From NCBI RefSeq assembly GCF_019456655.1, contig NZ_CP080332.1, forward strand, positions 2,418,001 through 2,482,000: a stretch of 64,000 nt of DNA. The letters run 5' to 3'. The stretch comes from Mycolicibacterium diernhoferi (GTDB lineage Bacteria; Actinomycetota; Actinomycetes; Mycobacteriales; Mycobacteriaceae). Below are positions 53,062 to 62,292 of the stretch, piece after piece (position 1 is the stretch's first letter; every line of letters starts with the position of its first letter). Made by a program: the position numbers and the translations under genes. The notes below the pieces were generated by a model. It was not told the origin of the DNA. It did not search any database and saw only the letters and a list, made by a program, of their open reading frames with translations.

Positions 53062-53753
53062 CCGCAGTCGCCGGTGCCGCCGCCGGGCAGCTCGGCGATC
53101 ATATCCACGCGGGTGTCATCAAAACTCAGGAATCCTTTGATGGCAGCAGATTCCGGAAGCGTATCGGCGTAACTCCACGCCACATCGGCCACCACCGCGC
53201 CGTCGATCACTGCCGACCAGTACGTCGCATGGCCCTTGTAATTGCAGTAGCTGGTGGTCTCGCTGCGGCGCAGCAGATCGGTGCGCACCGCCGCCGGGTC
53301 GACGTACAGCCTTGGCGCCAAGGAGGTCTCGTAGACGATCACGGTGTCGACGGTGTCCACCAGCACGGTGTCGCCGATACCGACCCGCAACCCCCGGCTG
53401 GTCGGCAGACAGTCCACCCGGTGATACGGATTCGGCGGATAGTGGACCAGCAGGCGTCCCTCCTCGAACCAACTGTCGACCGCGTCCCACGGCACCCGCA
53501 CATAGCCGGGCTTCTGTGGGACGGGCTCGCTGGGCAGGCCGCCGACCTCGGCGACGGGGAACGCGTAGCTCAGCGGGTGATCGCGCCGGTGCACCATCAA
53601 CGCAGATTCGGTGTCGATCACGTTGCGGCCGTTGCGGACCGCCCGGATGCGCCGCGGGTGGGGTTCGATGAACACCAGGTCATCGGGGACGGCCGGGAAG
53701 AACTCGCCGGCCGGATCCCGGCTCAGCGGGCCGCGTCCGGCATACAGAGTCAT
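53055..53753 (-). CDS. DUF427 protein
   Basis: A protein of 232 aa. DUF427-type repeats appear twice: IEPHPRRIRAVRNGRNVIDTESALMV and VDTVDTVIVYETSLAPRLYVDPA, with SETTSYCNYKGHATYWSAVID typical of the family. The molecular function is unknown. The ATG is 7 nt from TAAAGC of a CTTTACA-N14-TGTCA element, so leaderless expression is likely. It is coupled with the SRPBCC gene downstream. Confidence 0.85.
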   Translation of the reverse strand: MTLYAGRGPLSRDPAGEFFPAVPDDLVFIEPHPRRIRAVRNGRNVIDTESALMVHRRDHPLSYAFPVAEVGGLPSEPVPQKPGYVRVPWDAVDSWFEEGRLLVHYPPNPYHRVDCLPTSRGLRVGIGDTVLVDTVDTVIVYETSLAPRLYVDPAAVRTDLLRRSETTSYCNYKGHATYWSAVIDGAVVADVAWSYADTLPESAAIKGFLSFDDTRVDMIAELPGGGTGDCGC

Positions 53754-53760
53754 GCGGAGA

Positions 53761-53791
53761 GCTTTACAGATTGTCGAATAAATGTCACGCT
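53761..53791 (-). promoter_or_regulatory. shared operator/promoter copy 5 (DUF427-SRPBCC)
   Basis: CTTTACA (53762-53768), 14 nt, TGTCA (53783-53787), continuing CGCT. Toward DUF427: GTGACA, 16 nt, TAAAGC, 7 nt, ATG 53753. On the other side the plus-strand gene starts further away at 53846. Confidence 0.75.
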
Positions 53792-53845
53792 GGGGAAGCG
53801 GCCATGCCGCCTCCGTCCAGATGGATCGTGAAGGAGACAGCCAGC

Positions 53846-54430
53846 GTGAAACCCACCCCGATCAGACCCGATGAGCGTCACCCGTTCGGCGAGCGAAGAG
53901 GGGTGGGCGTGCGCGCCTCGGCGAGCGCGCTGCTGTCCTATGACCTCACAGTGGTGGCCGCCGATGTCCGGGACGTGGTCGGCGGCGCCGGGGGCTGGCT
54001 CTACGACCGGGTTCGTGCCGGATGGAAGGTCACCGTCGTGGTCCCGGCCTCCAGTGACGGGCGACCGTTGGAGATCCTCGGCGTCCGCGCCGTCGCCGCG
54101 GGTGCACAGGCCCGGTCGTTGGCGGCCGACCCCGCGGCGCTAGCGGTGCCCGCGAACCTGCTCGGCGCGGATCCGACCGTCCGTCGCCATGTCATCGACG
54201 CGCTCAGACGCGGCACCGCGGAGGTGACCATCTGGGGTGACTGCGGGAGCCTGGATGTCGGCTTCTCCGTGGGCCCCGCGCAGTACCGGCTCAGCCCGGC
54301 CGCGCGTGTGTTCAAGACCCACGCCCTGGCCGCCGCGGGGCTGGGCAGGGCGGCCGCCCCCGTCGAGCACTTCCACAGCCGCGCCCTCTGGTACCCGGCC
54401 GACGGGCCGGATCTGACCGCAATCCGCTGA
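53846..54430 (+). CDS. hypothetical protein
   Basis: A protein of 194 aa; GTG 53846 is selected for its AAGGAGA 8 nt upstream. I do not recognise a family. Visible are LTVVAADVRDVVGGAGGWLYDRVRAGW near the start, a short strand pair VTVVVPASSDGRPLEILGVRAV, and DALRRGTAEVTIWGDCG in the second half. No membrane segment or signal peptide. It follows site copy 5 but with a 55-nt leader, and a terminator closes it 12 nt later. Confidence 0.6.
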   Translation: MKPTPIRPDERHPFGERRGVGVRASASALLSYDLTVVAADVRDVVGGAGGWLYDRVRAGWKVTVVVPASSDGRPLEILGVRAVAAGAQARSLAADPAALAVPANLLGADPTVRRHVIDALRRGTAEVTIWGDCGSLDVGFSVGPAQYRLSPAARVFKTHALAAAGLGRAAAPVEHFHSRALWYPADGPDLTAIR

Positions 54431-54442
54431 CGCACACACGAA

Positions 54443-54485
54443 AACGCCCCGGGCCGGCCGTTTCTGGGGATGGCTCCGGGGCGTT
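54443..54485. terminator. bidirectional-type terminator
   Basis: A 10-bp perfect stem AACGCCCCGG/CCGGGGCGTT (54443-54452 and 54476-54485), preceded by AA and followed by GTCG. It lies between the convergent hypothetical gene and the DUF2631 gene, so it may serve both; the adjacent AA on the left gives TT for the minus strand. Confidence 0.75.
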
Positions 54486-54499
54486 GTCGTCGAGTGCGG

Positions 54500-54754
54500 T
54501 TAGCGGTACCAGCCGCGGCTGCGGGCGATCCAGTCGCGCGCGACGATCCCGAGGATCAACACGGCGAAGATGATGAGGAACAGGTCCTCGACATGACCGA
54601 CGTGGTTGCCGTGGGTCATCAGCAGGAGCAACACCGCCGAGAAGATGCCGATGAAGTGCAGGACGCGCGGGTTCTCTGCCGACCAGCCCCACTTGGCCGA
54701 CGGCACTTCTACTTCGTCGACGCCGGTGTAGCGCTCGACCTCGGTCTTGCCCAC
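54500..54754 (-). CDS. DUF2631 small membrane protein
   Basis: A protein of 84 aa: MGKTEVERYTGVDEVEVPSA followed by W-rich KWGWSAENPR, then two transmembrane segments (HFIGIFSAVLLLLMTHG and LFLIIFAVLILGIVARD). This matches mycobacterial DUF2631 proteins; in M. tuberculosis a similar protein is encoded beside mpt70. Function is unknown. It marks the return to the conserved core. Confidence 0.82.
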   Translation of the reverse strand: MGKTEVERYTGVDEVEVPSAKWGWSAENPRVLHFIGIFSAVLLLLMTHGNHVGHVEDLFLIIFAVLILGIVARDWIARSRGWYR

Positions 54755-54850
54755 GGATACTCCTCACGCGTATGCCTGGATTACTGCGGCCATTCTGGCA
54801 TACCACGGGGATATCACCCGATGGGGCATCACTATCGGTACGTTGCGTAC

Positions 54851-56338
54851 GTGACAGAGCGCTGGCGCAGGAAATCGGTCGAGCAGTCCCTCGCCGACAC
54901 CGACGAACCCGACACCCGGCTCCGTAAGGATCTGACGTGGTGGGACCTCACCGTGTTCGGGGTGTCGGTCGTCGTCGGCGCCGGCATTTTCACGGTGACC
55001 GCCTCAACCGCGGCCAACATCACCGGCCCGGCGATTTCGCTGTCCTTCATCCTGGCCGCCGTCACCTGCGGGTTGGCGGCGCTGTGCTACGCGGAGTTCG
55101 CCTCCACGGTGCCGGTGGCCGGTAGCGCCTACACGTTCTCCTACGCCACCTTCGGTGAGTTCGTCGCCTGGATCATCGGCTGGGACCTGATCCTGGAGTT
55201 CTCCATCGGCGCCGCCGTGGTCGCCAAGGGCTGGTCCAGTTATCTGGGCACGGTGTTCGGATTCTCCGGCGGTGTCGTCGCGATCGGTCCGCTGGACCTC
55301 GACTGGGGCGCCCTGCTGATCGTCGGCGTGGTGGCCGTCCTGCTGGCGATGGGCACCAAGTTGTCCTCGCACTTCAGTCTGGTCATCACCGCCATCAAGG
55401 TCGCGGTCGTGCTGCTGGTGGTGATCGTCGGCGCCTTCTACATCAAGGTCGCCAACTACGACCCGTTCATCCCGCCCGCCGAGACCGGCGCCGACGCCGG
55501 CGGTTCGGGCCTGGACCAGTCGCTGTTCTCCCTGCTGACCGGCGCGGCGAGTAGCCACTACGGCGTCTACGGCCTGCTGGCCGGTGCGTCGATCGTGTTC
55601 TTCGCCTTCATCGGCTTCGACGTGGTGGCGACCACCGCCGAGGAGACCAAGAACCCGCAGCGCGATGTCGCCAAGGGCATCCTGGCGTCACTGGCCATCG
55701 TCACCGTGCTCTACGTGGCGGTCGCGGTGGTGCTGGCGGGCATGGCGCCCTATCTGGAACTCAGGGAGGCCGGCGCGGGTCACCCGAACCTGGCCACCGC
55801 ATTCGAACTCAACGGGGTGGGCTGGGCCGCGAAGGTGATTTCCATCGGCGCGCTGGCCGGGCTGACCACCGTGGTGATGGTGTTGATGCTGGGGCTCTCG
55901 CGGGTGCTGTTCGCGATGTCGCGGGACGGTCTGCTGCCGCGGTCGATGGCGCGCACCGGGTCGCACGGCACCCCGGTGCGTATCACCGTGCTGGTCGCGG
56001 TGCTGATCGCCATCGCGGCGTCGCTGTTCCCGGTGGGCAAGCTCGAAGAGATGGTCAACGTCGGCACCCTGTTCGCGTTCATCCTCGTCTCGGCCGGCGT
56101 CATCGTGCTGCGCCGTACCCGCCCGGACCTCAAGCGCGGCTTCCGGGTGCCCCTGGTGCCGTGGCTGCCGATCGCCTCGATCATCGCCTGCCTGTGGCTG
56201 ATGCTGAACCTGACCGGGCTGACCTGGGTCCGGTTCGCCGTCTGGATGGCCATCGGTGTGGCGGTCTACCTGCTCTACGGACGGCGGCATTCGCTGCTGG
56301 GCAAGCGTCAGGCCGGGCTGGCCCCGGAGGTCCACTGA
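54851..56338 (+). CDS. APC-superfamily cationic-amino-acid-type transporter
   Basis: A protein of 495 aa from GTG 54851; an in-frame ATG at 54821 would add ten residues. TACGTT ends 6 nt before the GTG, supporting a leaderless start. About 12 transmembrane segments; VVVGAGIFTVTASTAANITGPA and IGFDVVATTAEETKNPQRD are typical of the CAT/YfnA amino-acid transporters. The substrate is not decidable. A GTACG-TTG-CGTAC palindrome lies at 54838-54850 over the putative -10. The LLM gene starts immediately after the stop. Confidence 0.88.
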   Translation: MTERWRRKSVEQSLADTDEPDTRLRKDLTWWDLTVFGVSVVVGAGIFTVTASTAANITGPAISLSFILAAVTCGLAALCYAEFASTVPVAGSAYTFSYATFGEFVAWIIGWDLILEFSIGAAVVAKGWSSYLGTVFGFSGGVVAIGPLDLDWGALLIVGVVAVLLAMGTKLSSHFSLVITAIKVAVVLLVVIVGAFYIKVANYDPFIPPAETGADAGGSGLDQSLFSLLTGAASSHYGVYGLLAGASIVFFAFIGFDVVATTAEETKNPQRDVAKGILASLAIVTVLYVAVAVVLAGMAPYLELREAGAGHPNLATAFELNGVGWAAKVISIGALAGLTTVVMVLMLGLSRVLFAMSRDGLLPRSMARTGSHGTPVRITVLVAVLIAIAASLFPVGKLEEMVNVGTLFAFILVSAGVIVLRRTRPDLKRGFRVPLVPWLPIASIIACLWLMLNLTGLTWVRFAVWMAIGVAVYLLYGRRHSLLGKRQAGLAPEVH

Positions 56339-57184
56339 ATGCAGTTCTGGAGCGGGACGCCGTTCATGCCCACCAGAGCGGCGCTGGAGATCGCCCAGAT
56401 CCTCGACGAGGCCGGGTTCGACGGTGTCATCTGCGCCGACCACATGATCTACCCGAAGGAACTGCGGTCGCGGTATCCCTCGGAGAGCGGGAAACCGGGT
56501 TGGGCGCCGGACACGGCCTGGCCGGACTCCTGGGTGATGATCGGCGCGATGGCGGCGCTGACCACCAACCTGCGGTTCTCCAATGCGGTGTACGTCGCCC
56601 CGTCCCGGCCGCTGCTGGAGGTCGCCAAGATGGTGGCCACGGCCGCCGAGGTCTCCGAGGGACGGGTGTCACTCGGCGTCGGCGTGGGCTGGATGCGCGA
56701 GGAATACGAGCTGATGGGCCAGGACTTCGCGACCCGCGGGAAACGGCTCGACGAGATGATCCCCGCGCTGCGCGCGCTGTGGCAGGGCGGCTGGGTGTCC
56801 TGGAGCGGGGAGTACTACGAGGTGCCCGAACTCATGCTCGAGCCGCACCCGCCGGCACCGGTACCGATCCTGTGCGGCGGTGAGTCCGAGGTGGCGTTGC
56901 GCCGGGCCGCCCGGCTGTGCGACGGCTGGGTCGGCACCGCCTATGTGCTCGAGGAGGCGGTGCGCTACGTGGACCGGCTGCGAGAACTGCGCCGCGAATA
57001 CGGCCGGGCCGACGAGCCGTTCGAGGTGCTGCTCGCGCTGCTGGACCGGCCCTCGGTCGAGCTGTATCAGCGGGCCGAGGAGGCCGGGATCACCGCGGTG
57101 CTCTGCGCCCCGTGGGCGGTGGCCGAGGATCAGCGCGGCGCGACCTTGCGGTTCGCGGAGAAGATCATCAGCCGGTTCCGGTGA
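56339..57184 (+). CDS. LLM-class (F420-dependent type) oxidoreductase
   Basis: A protein of 281 aa directly after the APC stop. The luciferase-like barrel shows FDGVICADHMIYP, APSRPLLEVAKMVATAAEVSEGRVSLGVGVGWMREEYELMG, typical of the mycobacterial F420-using group with TIGR03619-like length. The substrate is unknown. It is convergent with the MPT70-like gene, 13 nt apart. Confidence 0.87.
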   Translation: MQFWSGTPFMPTRAALEIAQILDEAGFDGVICADHMIYPKELRSRYPSESGKPGWAPDTAWPDSWVMIGAMAALTTNLRFSNAVYVAPSRPLLEVAKMVATAAEVSEGRVSLGVGVGWMREEYELMGQDFATRGKRLDEMIPALRALWQGGWVSWSGEYYEVPELMLEPHPPAPVPILCGGESEVALRRAARLCDGWVGTAYVLEEAVRYVDRLRELRREYGRADEPFEVLLALLDRPSVELYQRAEEAGITAVLCAPWAVAEDQRGATLRFAEKIISRFR

Positions 57185-57197
57185 TCCCGGCCCACCA

Positions 57198-57791
57198 TCA
57201 CATCGGCGGCATCAGCACCGAATCGATCAGGTAGACGGTCGCATTCGCGGTCTGCACGCCTCCACACACCACGTTCGCGTCGTTGACCTTGAGCTCACCG
57301 GGCGCACCCGAAGTCACGGTCACATCCCCGCCCTGCAGCGTGGTGTGGGTGCCCGCGACCTGCGCGGGCCCGGCCTGTCCCTGGACCACGTGATAGGTCA
57401 GGATGCTGGTCAGCAGCGCCGAATCGGTCTTCAACCGCTCGATGGTCGCCGGGTCGATCTTTGCGAACGCCTCATCGGTGGGCGCGAAGACCGTCAGCGC
57501 GGGTGCGCTGTCGAGCGTCTCGACGAGGTTGACCTGTGGGTTCAACTTGCCGGACAGCGCGGAGGTGAGCGTGGTCAGCAACGGGTTGTTCGACGCCGCG
57601 ACGGCGACCGGATCGTGCGCCATCCCGGAGACCGATGCCGGGCCCTCCGGGTGCTGCGCGGCGTAGGCGGCGCAGCCGGGACCGACCAGTTCGGCGTTCG
57701 CCACGCCGGTCGAGGTGAGCAGGAGGCCGGCCGCCGCCGCCGCGGCACACGCGGCACCGGTGATCTTCTGGCTGTTCATCGAGAGCTTCAT
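57198..57791 (-). CDS. MPT70-like secreted fasciclin protein
   Basis: A protein of 197 aa; starts at 57791 (MKLSMNSQ) or 57779. A Sec signal peptide ends near ANA ([12 protein letters not shown]). The fasciclin (FAS1) domain follows with [39 protein letters not shown] and [16 protein letters not shown]. Unlike the upstream paralogue it lacks a lipobox. M. tuberculosis MPT70 has the same form. Two cysteines (GCAAYAA, VVCGGV) are conserved with the paralogue. Confidence 0.9.
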   Translation of the reverse strand: MKLSMNSQKITGAACAAAAAAGLLLTSTGVANAELVGPGCAAYAAQHPEGPASVSGMAHDPVAVAASNNPLLTTLTSALSGKLNPQVNLVETLDSAPALTVFAPTDEAFAKIDPATIERLKTDSALLTSILTYHVVQGQAGPAQVAGTHTTLQGGDVTVTSGAPGELKVNDANVVCGGVQTANATVYLIDSVLMPPM

Positions 57792-57859
57792 GAGTATTCC
57801 TTCGTTGTGGCGTCTGGTTGCGGATGTCGTCTGGTTGTGGATGAGGTGTGCGAAGTCGG

Positions 57860-57897
57860 GGCGAGGCAGCCCGCTCGGGGGGAAAGACTGCCTCGCC
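57860..57897 (-). terminator. hairpin between the two fasciclin genes
   Basis: A perfect 10-bp stem GGCGAGGCAG/CTGCCTCGCC (57860-57869 and 57888-57897) with inner CCCG/CGGG pairing, 21 nt beyond the mpt83-like stop. It would terminate or attenuate transcription between the paralogues. No T tract is seen. Confidence 0.75.
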
Positions 57898-57918
57898 GGT
57901 CTCAATGGGCGCGCCGAG

Positions 57919-58596
57919 CTAGTTGGCCGGCGGCATCAACACGGTGTCGATCATGTAGACGGTGGCGTTGGCGGTCTTCACCCCGCCGCACACCAAGCCG
58001 GCGTCGTTGATCAACAGGTCGTCGCCGGAACCGGTCACGGTGACCGTTTCGCCCTGCACTGTGGTGTGGTCCCCGGCCACCTGATCGGGGGAAACCTGGC
58101 CGGGCACAACGTGATACGTCAGGATCGAGGTGAGCAGGTCGGAATCCGTCTTGAGTGTCTCCAGGGTGGCGGGGTCGATCTTGGCGAAGGCGTCGTCGGT
58201 GGGAGCGAAGACGGTGAACTCACCGCCGTCGAGGGTGGCGACGAGGTTCACGTCCGGGTTCAGCTGCCCCGACAGGGCCTGCGTCAGCGTCGTGAGCATC
58301 GGGTTGTGCGATGCGGCCACGGTGACCGGGTCCGCGGCCATGCCCTCGACCGAACCGGGTCCGGTCGGCACCTGCTCGGCGTACGCGGCGCAACCCTTGC
58401 CGACCAGCGCGCCCGCCGGCGCCGCCATCGTGGTCGAAGGCTCCGGTGCCATCGAGGAGGTCATCGACTCCGTCATGGAGGACACCGAAGAACTGGCGTC
58501 ACTGCTGTCGGTGGACGACCCCGAACATGCAGACAACCCCAGCGCCGCCACCGCCGCGACTCCGGCGAATGCGATCCGATGGTGAGTGAGTTTCAT
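57919..58596 (-). CDS. MPT83-like fasciclin lipoprotein
   Basis: A protein of 225 aa from ATG 58596, after AAGGAAG. Lipobox LSAC (Cys near residue 24) is followed by a Ser/Thr-rich linker, then the FAS1 domain closely related to the downstream gene ([44 protein letters not shown]). It is the MPT83 type, surface-anchored. A SigK-type promoter lies 62 nt upstream. In M. tuberculosis dipZ lies between mpt83 and mpt70; here the genes are adjacent. Confidence 0.92.
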   Translation of the reverse strand: MKLTHHRIAFAGVAAVAALGLSACSGSSTDSSDASSSVSSMTESMTSSMAPEPSTTMAAPAGALVGKGCAAYAEQVPTGPGSVEGMAADPVTVAASHNPMLTTLTQALSGQLNPDVNLVATLDGGEFTVFAPTDDAFAKIDPATLETLKTDSDLLTSILTYHVVPGQVSPDQVAGDHTTVQGETVTVTGSGDDLLINDAGLVCGGVKTANATVYMIDTVLMPPAN

Positions 58597-58657
58597 CAGG
58601 CTCAACTTCCTTGTTGGCGGGCCGGCCGGTGCCGCACCCGTGTGCACCTACATCCGC

Positions 58658-58685
58658 TATTCGGTACCGCGTGCCGGATGGATGG
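58658..58685 (-). promoter_or_regulatory. SigK-type promoter of the mpt83-like gene
   Basis: On the minus strand, CCATCC (58685-58680), 16 nt, CGAATA (58663-58658). These are the -35 and -10 elements described for the M. tuberculosis SigK regulon (mpt70/mpt83). The predicted leader is about 50 nt. It sits between mpt83 and dxr, pointing away from dxr. Confidence 0.85.
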
Positions 58686-58716
58686 GTTCGGATCGAAGTC
58701 GGGGCACAATGGGTGC

Positions 58717-59877
58717 GTGACGACTCCCGCCTCCCGCTGCCGCGTCCTGATCCTGGGCAGCACCGGATCGATCGGTACCCAGGCGCTGGAGGTCATCGCC
58801 GCCAACCCGGACCGTTTCGAACTGGTCGGGCTGGCCGCCGGCGGCGGCAACCCGGACCTGCTGGCCGCTCAGGCCGCCGAGACCGGGGTGACCAATGTCG
58901 CGGTCGCCGATCCGGACGCCGGCGTCGAGGCCCGTTACCGCGGCCCGGACGCGGCCACCCGCATCGTCGAGGAGACCGGGGCCGACGTGGTGCTCAACGC
59001 CCTCGTCGGGGCGCTCGGTCTCAAACCGACCCTGGCCGCCCTGCACAGCGGCGCCCGGCTCGCGCTGGCCAACAAGGAATCCCTGGTGGCCGGCGGTCCG
59101 CTGGTCCTCAAGGCGGCCGCGCCCGGCCAGATCGTGCCGGTGGACTCCGAGCATTCGGCGCTGGCGCAGTGCCTGCGCTCGGGCAGCCCCGACGAGGTGG
59201 CCCGGCTGGTGCTGACCGCCTCCGGCGGCCCGTTCCGCGGCTGGGCGGCCGCCGACCTGGAGTCGGTCACCCCGGAGCAGGCCGGCGCCCATCCCACCTG
59301 GTCGATGGGGCCGATGAACACCCTGAACTCGGCATCCCTGGTGAACAAGGGCCTGGAGCTCATCGAGACGCATCTGCTGTTCGGCATCGACTACGACCGC
59401 ATCGACGTGGTGGTGCACCCGCAGTCCATCGTGCATTCGATGGTGACCTTCACCGATGGTTCCACCATCGCCCAGGCCAGCCCGCCCGATATGAAGCTGC
59501 CGATCGCACTGGCGCTGGGGTGGCCGGCGCGGGTGCCCGGGGCCGCGGCGGCGTGCGACTGGACGACGGCGTCGACCTGGACGTTCGAACCGCTCGACGA
59601 TGCGGTCTTCCCGGCGGTGCAGCTGGCCCGGGCGGCCGGGCAGCGCGGGGGCAGCCTGACCGCGGTGTACAACGCCGCCAACGAGGAGGCCGCGGAGGCG
59701 TTCCTGCAGGGACGGATCCCCTTCCCTGCGATCGTGCGGACGGTGGCCGATGTGCTGCACGCCGCAGATCAGTGGGCCGCCGAACCCGCTAACGTGGAAG
59801 AGATACTCGAAGCGCAGGACTGGGCCCGTGACCGGGCCCGCAGCGCAGTCAGCCAGGAGGTAGCAGCAAGCCGATGA
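58717..59877 (+). CDS. dxr: 1-deoxy-D-xylulose 5-phosphate reductoisomerase
   Basis: A protein of 386 aa from GTG 58717; CACAAT ends 6 nt before it, so a leaderless start is possible. It shows the NADPH loop [32 protein letters not shown] (metal Asp/Glu), ASGGPFRG and HPTWSMG (substrate and metal). It makes MEP, the second step of the non-mevalonate isoprenoid pathway. It is followed by rip1 (overlap) and ispG, the conserved mycobacterial order. Confidence 0.97.
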   Translation: MTTPASRCRVLILGSTGSIGTQALEVIAANPDRFELVGLAAGGGNPDLLAAQAAETGVTNVAVADPDAGVEARYRGPDAATRIVEETGADVVLNALVGALGLKPTLAALHSGARLALANKESLVAGGPLVLKAAAPGQIVPVDSEHSALAQCLRSGSPDEVARLVLTASGGPFRGWAAADLESVTPEQAGAHPTWSMGPMNTLNSASLVNKGLELIETHLLFGIDYDRIDVVVHPQSIVHSMVTFTDGSTIAQASPPDMKLPIALALGWPARVPGAAAACDWTTASTWTFEPLDDAVFPAVQLARAAGQRGGSLTAVYNAANEEAAEAFLQGRIPFPAIVRTVADVLHAADQWAAEPANVEEILEAQDWARDRARSAVSQEVAASR

Positions 59878-61112
59878 TGTTGTACGTATTGGGCATCGCG
59901 GCGATGGCGCTGGGCATCCTGCTGTCGGTGGCGTGGCATGAGTGCGGTCACATGTGGGTGGCCCGCGCCACCGGTATGAAAGTGCGCCGTTACTTCGTGG
60001 GCTTCGGGCCCACGTTGTGGTCGACCAAGAAGGCCAACAAACTCGGGTACACCGAGTACGGCGTCAAGGCCATCCCGTTGGGCGGCTTCTGCGATATCGC
60101 GGGCATGACCACCCACGACGAGATCGCCCCCGAGGACGAGAAGTACGCGATGTACCGGCAGAAGGTGTGGAAGCGCGTCGCCGTGCTGTTCGCCGGGCCC
60201 GGGATGAACTTCGTGCTCGGGCTGGTCATCATCTACGGCATCGCCAACATCTGGGGCCTGCCCGATCTGAACCCCCCGACCACCGCGATCGTCGGTGAAA
60301 CCTCTTGTGTCGCACCGCAGGTCGCCAAGAGCGGGGAGAACCCCTACGGCCCCTGCCCGCAGCCGGGTCCGGGTCCGGCCGCGTTGGCCGGAATCCAGAG
60401 CGGGGACACCATCGTCAAGGTCGGCGACACCGACGTGGCGACGTTCGCCGATATGGCCGCCGCCATCCGGGCGCTCGACGGCCCGGTCCAGGTGGTCTAC
60501 GAACGCGACGGGCAGCGGCTGTCCACGGTGGTCGACGTCGCGCAGACCCAGCGCTTCACCTCCAAGGACGCCGAGACCCCCGAGACCGTCGGGGCGATCG
60601 GCGTCAGCGCCGCACTGCCGCCCGGCCCGACGCAGTACAACCCGCTGTCGGCGGTCCCGGCCACCGTCGCCTTCACCGGCGAGCTCTCGGTCAAGCTGGG
60701 GGAGGCGCTGCTCAAGATCCCGACCAAGGTCGGTGCGCTGGTGGAGTCGATCAGCGGCGGTGAACGCGATCCGGAGACGCCCATGAGCGTCGTCGGTGCG
60801 AGCCGGTTGGGCGGCGAGGCGATCGAGAACGACCTCTGGGTGCTGTTCTGGTTCCTGCTGGCGCAGTTGAACTTCGTGCTCGGCGCGATCAACCTGCTGC
60901 CCCTGCTGCCGTTCGACGGTGGGCACATCGCGGTCGCCACCTACGAGAAGCTCCGCAACATGTTCCGCAAGGCACGTGGGCTGCTGCCCGGTGCCCCGGT
61001 GGACTACATGAAGTTGATGCCCGCCACCTACGTCGTTCTCGCCGTGGTCGGCGTCTATATGTTGTTGACCGTCACCGCCGACGTGGTCAACCCCATCAGC
61101 CTTTTCCAATAG
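59874..61112 (+). CDS. rip1: site-2 protease / intramembrane zinc metalloprotease Rip1
   Basis: A protein of 412 aa. Active-site HECGH (His22, Glu23, His26) lies in the first transmembrane segment and the third metal ligand in [10 protein letters not shown] near the C-terminus. Between is a PDZ domain ([31 protein letters not shown]). It cleaves membrane-embedded anti-sigma factors such as RskA, RslA and RsmA in M. tuberculosis, and so releases SigK, which reads the mpt83-type promoter nearby. The start overlaps dxr by 4 nt. Confidence 0.95.
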   Translation: MMLYVLGIAAMALGILLSVAWHECGHMWVARATGMKVRRYFVGFGPTLWSTKKANKLGYTEYGVKAIPLGGFCDIAGMTTHDEIAPEDEKYAMYRQKVWKRVAVLFAGPGMNFVLGLVIIYGIANIWGLPDLNPPTTAIVGETSCVAPQVAKSGENPYGPCPQPGPGPAALAGIQSGDTIVKVGDTDVATFADMAAAIRALDGPVQVVYERDGQRLSTVVDVAQTQRFTSKDAETPETVGAIGVSAALPPGPTQYNPLSAVPATVAFTGELSVKLGEALLKIPTKVGALVESISGGERDPETPMSVVGASRLGGEAIENDLWVLFWFLLAQLNFVLGAINLLPLLPFDGGHIAVATYEKLRNMFRKARGLLPGAPVDYMKLMPATYVVLAVVGVYMLLTVTADVVNPISLFQ

Positions 61113-61122
61113 GAGACAAGCA

Positions 61123-62292
61123 ATGACGAACATCGGGTTGGGCATTCCGGCACCGCCGCCGCCGGTCCTCGCGCCGCGCCGCAAGACCCGTCAGCTCAAG
61201 GTCGGCAATGTCGGGGTGGGCAGCGAATCGCCGATCTCGGTGCAATCGATGTGCACCACCAAGACGCACGACATCAATGCGACGCTGCAGCAGATCGCCG
61301 AGCTGACCGCGTCGGGCTGCGACATCGTGCGGGTGGCCTGCCCGCGCCAGGAGGACGCCGACGCGCTGCCGATCATCGCCAAGAAGGCCAATATCCCGGT
61401 CATCGCCGACATCCACTTCCAGCCCAAGTACATCTTCGCCGCCATCGATGCCGGTTGCGCGGCCGTGCGGGTGAACCCGGGCAACATCAAGGAGTTCGAC
61501 GGCCGGGTCGAGGAGGTCGCGAAAGCGGCTGCGGCGGCGAACATCCCCATCCGGATCGGGGTCAACGCCGGCTCGCTGGACAAGCGGATGCTGGAGAAGT
61601 ACGGCAAGGCCACCCCGGAGGCGCTGGTCGAGTCGGCGCTGTGGGAGGCCTCGCTGTTCGAGGAACACGGCTTCGGCGACATCAAGATCAGCGTGAAGCA
61701 CAACGACCCGGTGGTGATGGTCGAGGCCTACGAGCAGCTGGCCGCGCAGTGCGATTACCCCCTGCACCTCGGCGTCACCGAGGCAGGGCCGGCCTTCCAG
61801 GGCACCATCAAGTCGGCGGTGGCGTTCGGCGCGCTGCTGAGCCGCGGCATCGGCGACACCATCCGGGTGTCGCTGTCCGCCCCGCCGGCCGAGGAGATCA
61901 AGGTCGGCAACCAGATCCTGGAATCGCTGAACCTGCGCCCGCGCGGCCTGGAGATCGTGTCCTGCCCGTCCTGCGGGCGCGCCCAGGTCGACGTGTACAC
62001 GCTGGCCAACGAGGTGTCCGCAGGCCTGGAAGGGATGGACATCCCGTTGCGCGTGGCGGTGATGGGCTGCGTGGTGAACGGGCCCGGCGAGGCACGTGAG
62101 GCCGACCTGGGTGTGGCATCCGGTAACGGCAAGGGGCAGATCTTCGTCAAGGGCGAGGTCGTCAAGACGGTGCCCGAGGCGATGATCGTCGAGACGCTGA
62201 TCGAGGAAGCGATGCGCATCGCGGCCGAATCCGAGGGCGCCGCCGGCGCCGGTGGAACTCCCTCCGGTCCGCCGGTTGTCACCGTAAGCTGA
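61123..62292 (+). CDS. ispG: 4-hydroxy-3-methylbut-2-enyl diphosphate synthase
   Basis: A protein of 389 aa. The TIM-barrel part starts [14 protein letters not shown]; 4Fe-4S ligands are in [11 protein letters not shown] and [11 protein letters not shown]. It converts MEcPP to HMBPP in the MEP pathway, two steps away from the Dxr product in the same operon. GGAGAC precedes the ATG; the gap to rip1 is 10 nt. Confidence 0.97.
   Translation: MTNIGLGIPAPPPPVLAPRRKTRQLKVGNVGVGSESPISVQSMCTTKTHDINATLQQIAELTASGCDIVRVACPRQEDADALPIIAKKANIPVIADIHFQPKYIFAAIDAGCAAVRVNPGNIKEFDGRVEEVAKAAAAANIPIRIGVNAGSLDKRMLEKYGKATPEALVESALWEASLFEEHGFGDIKISVKHNDPVVMVEAYEQLAAQCDYPLHLGVTEAGPAFQGTIKSAVAFGALLSRGIGDTIRVSLSAPPAEEIKVGNQILESLNLRPRGLEIVSCPSCGRAQVDVYTLANEVSAGLEGMDIPLRVAVMGCVVNGPGEAREADLGVASGNGKGQIFVKGEVVKTVPEAMIVETLIEEAMRIAAESEGAAGAGGTPSGPPVVTVS

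Noticed and set aside
57792..57918. A separate SigK promoter for the MPT70-like gene
   Set aside because: CATCC occurs near 57840 on the minus strand, but the base run 16 nt later (CGCAAC) does not match CGAATA well enough.
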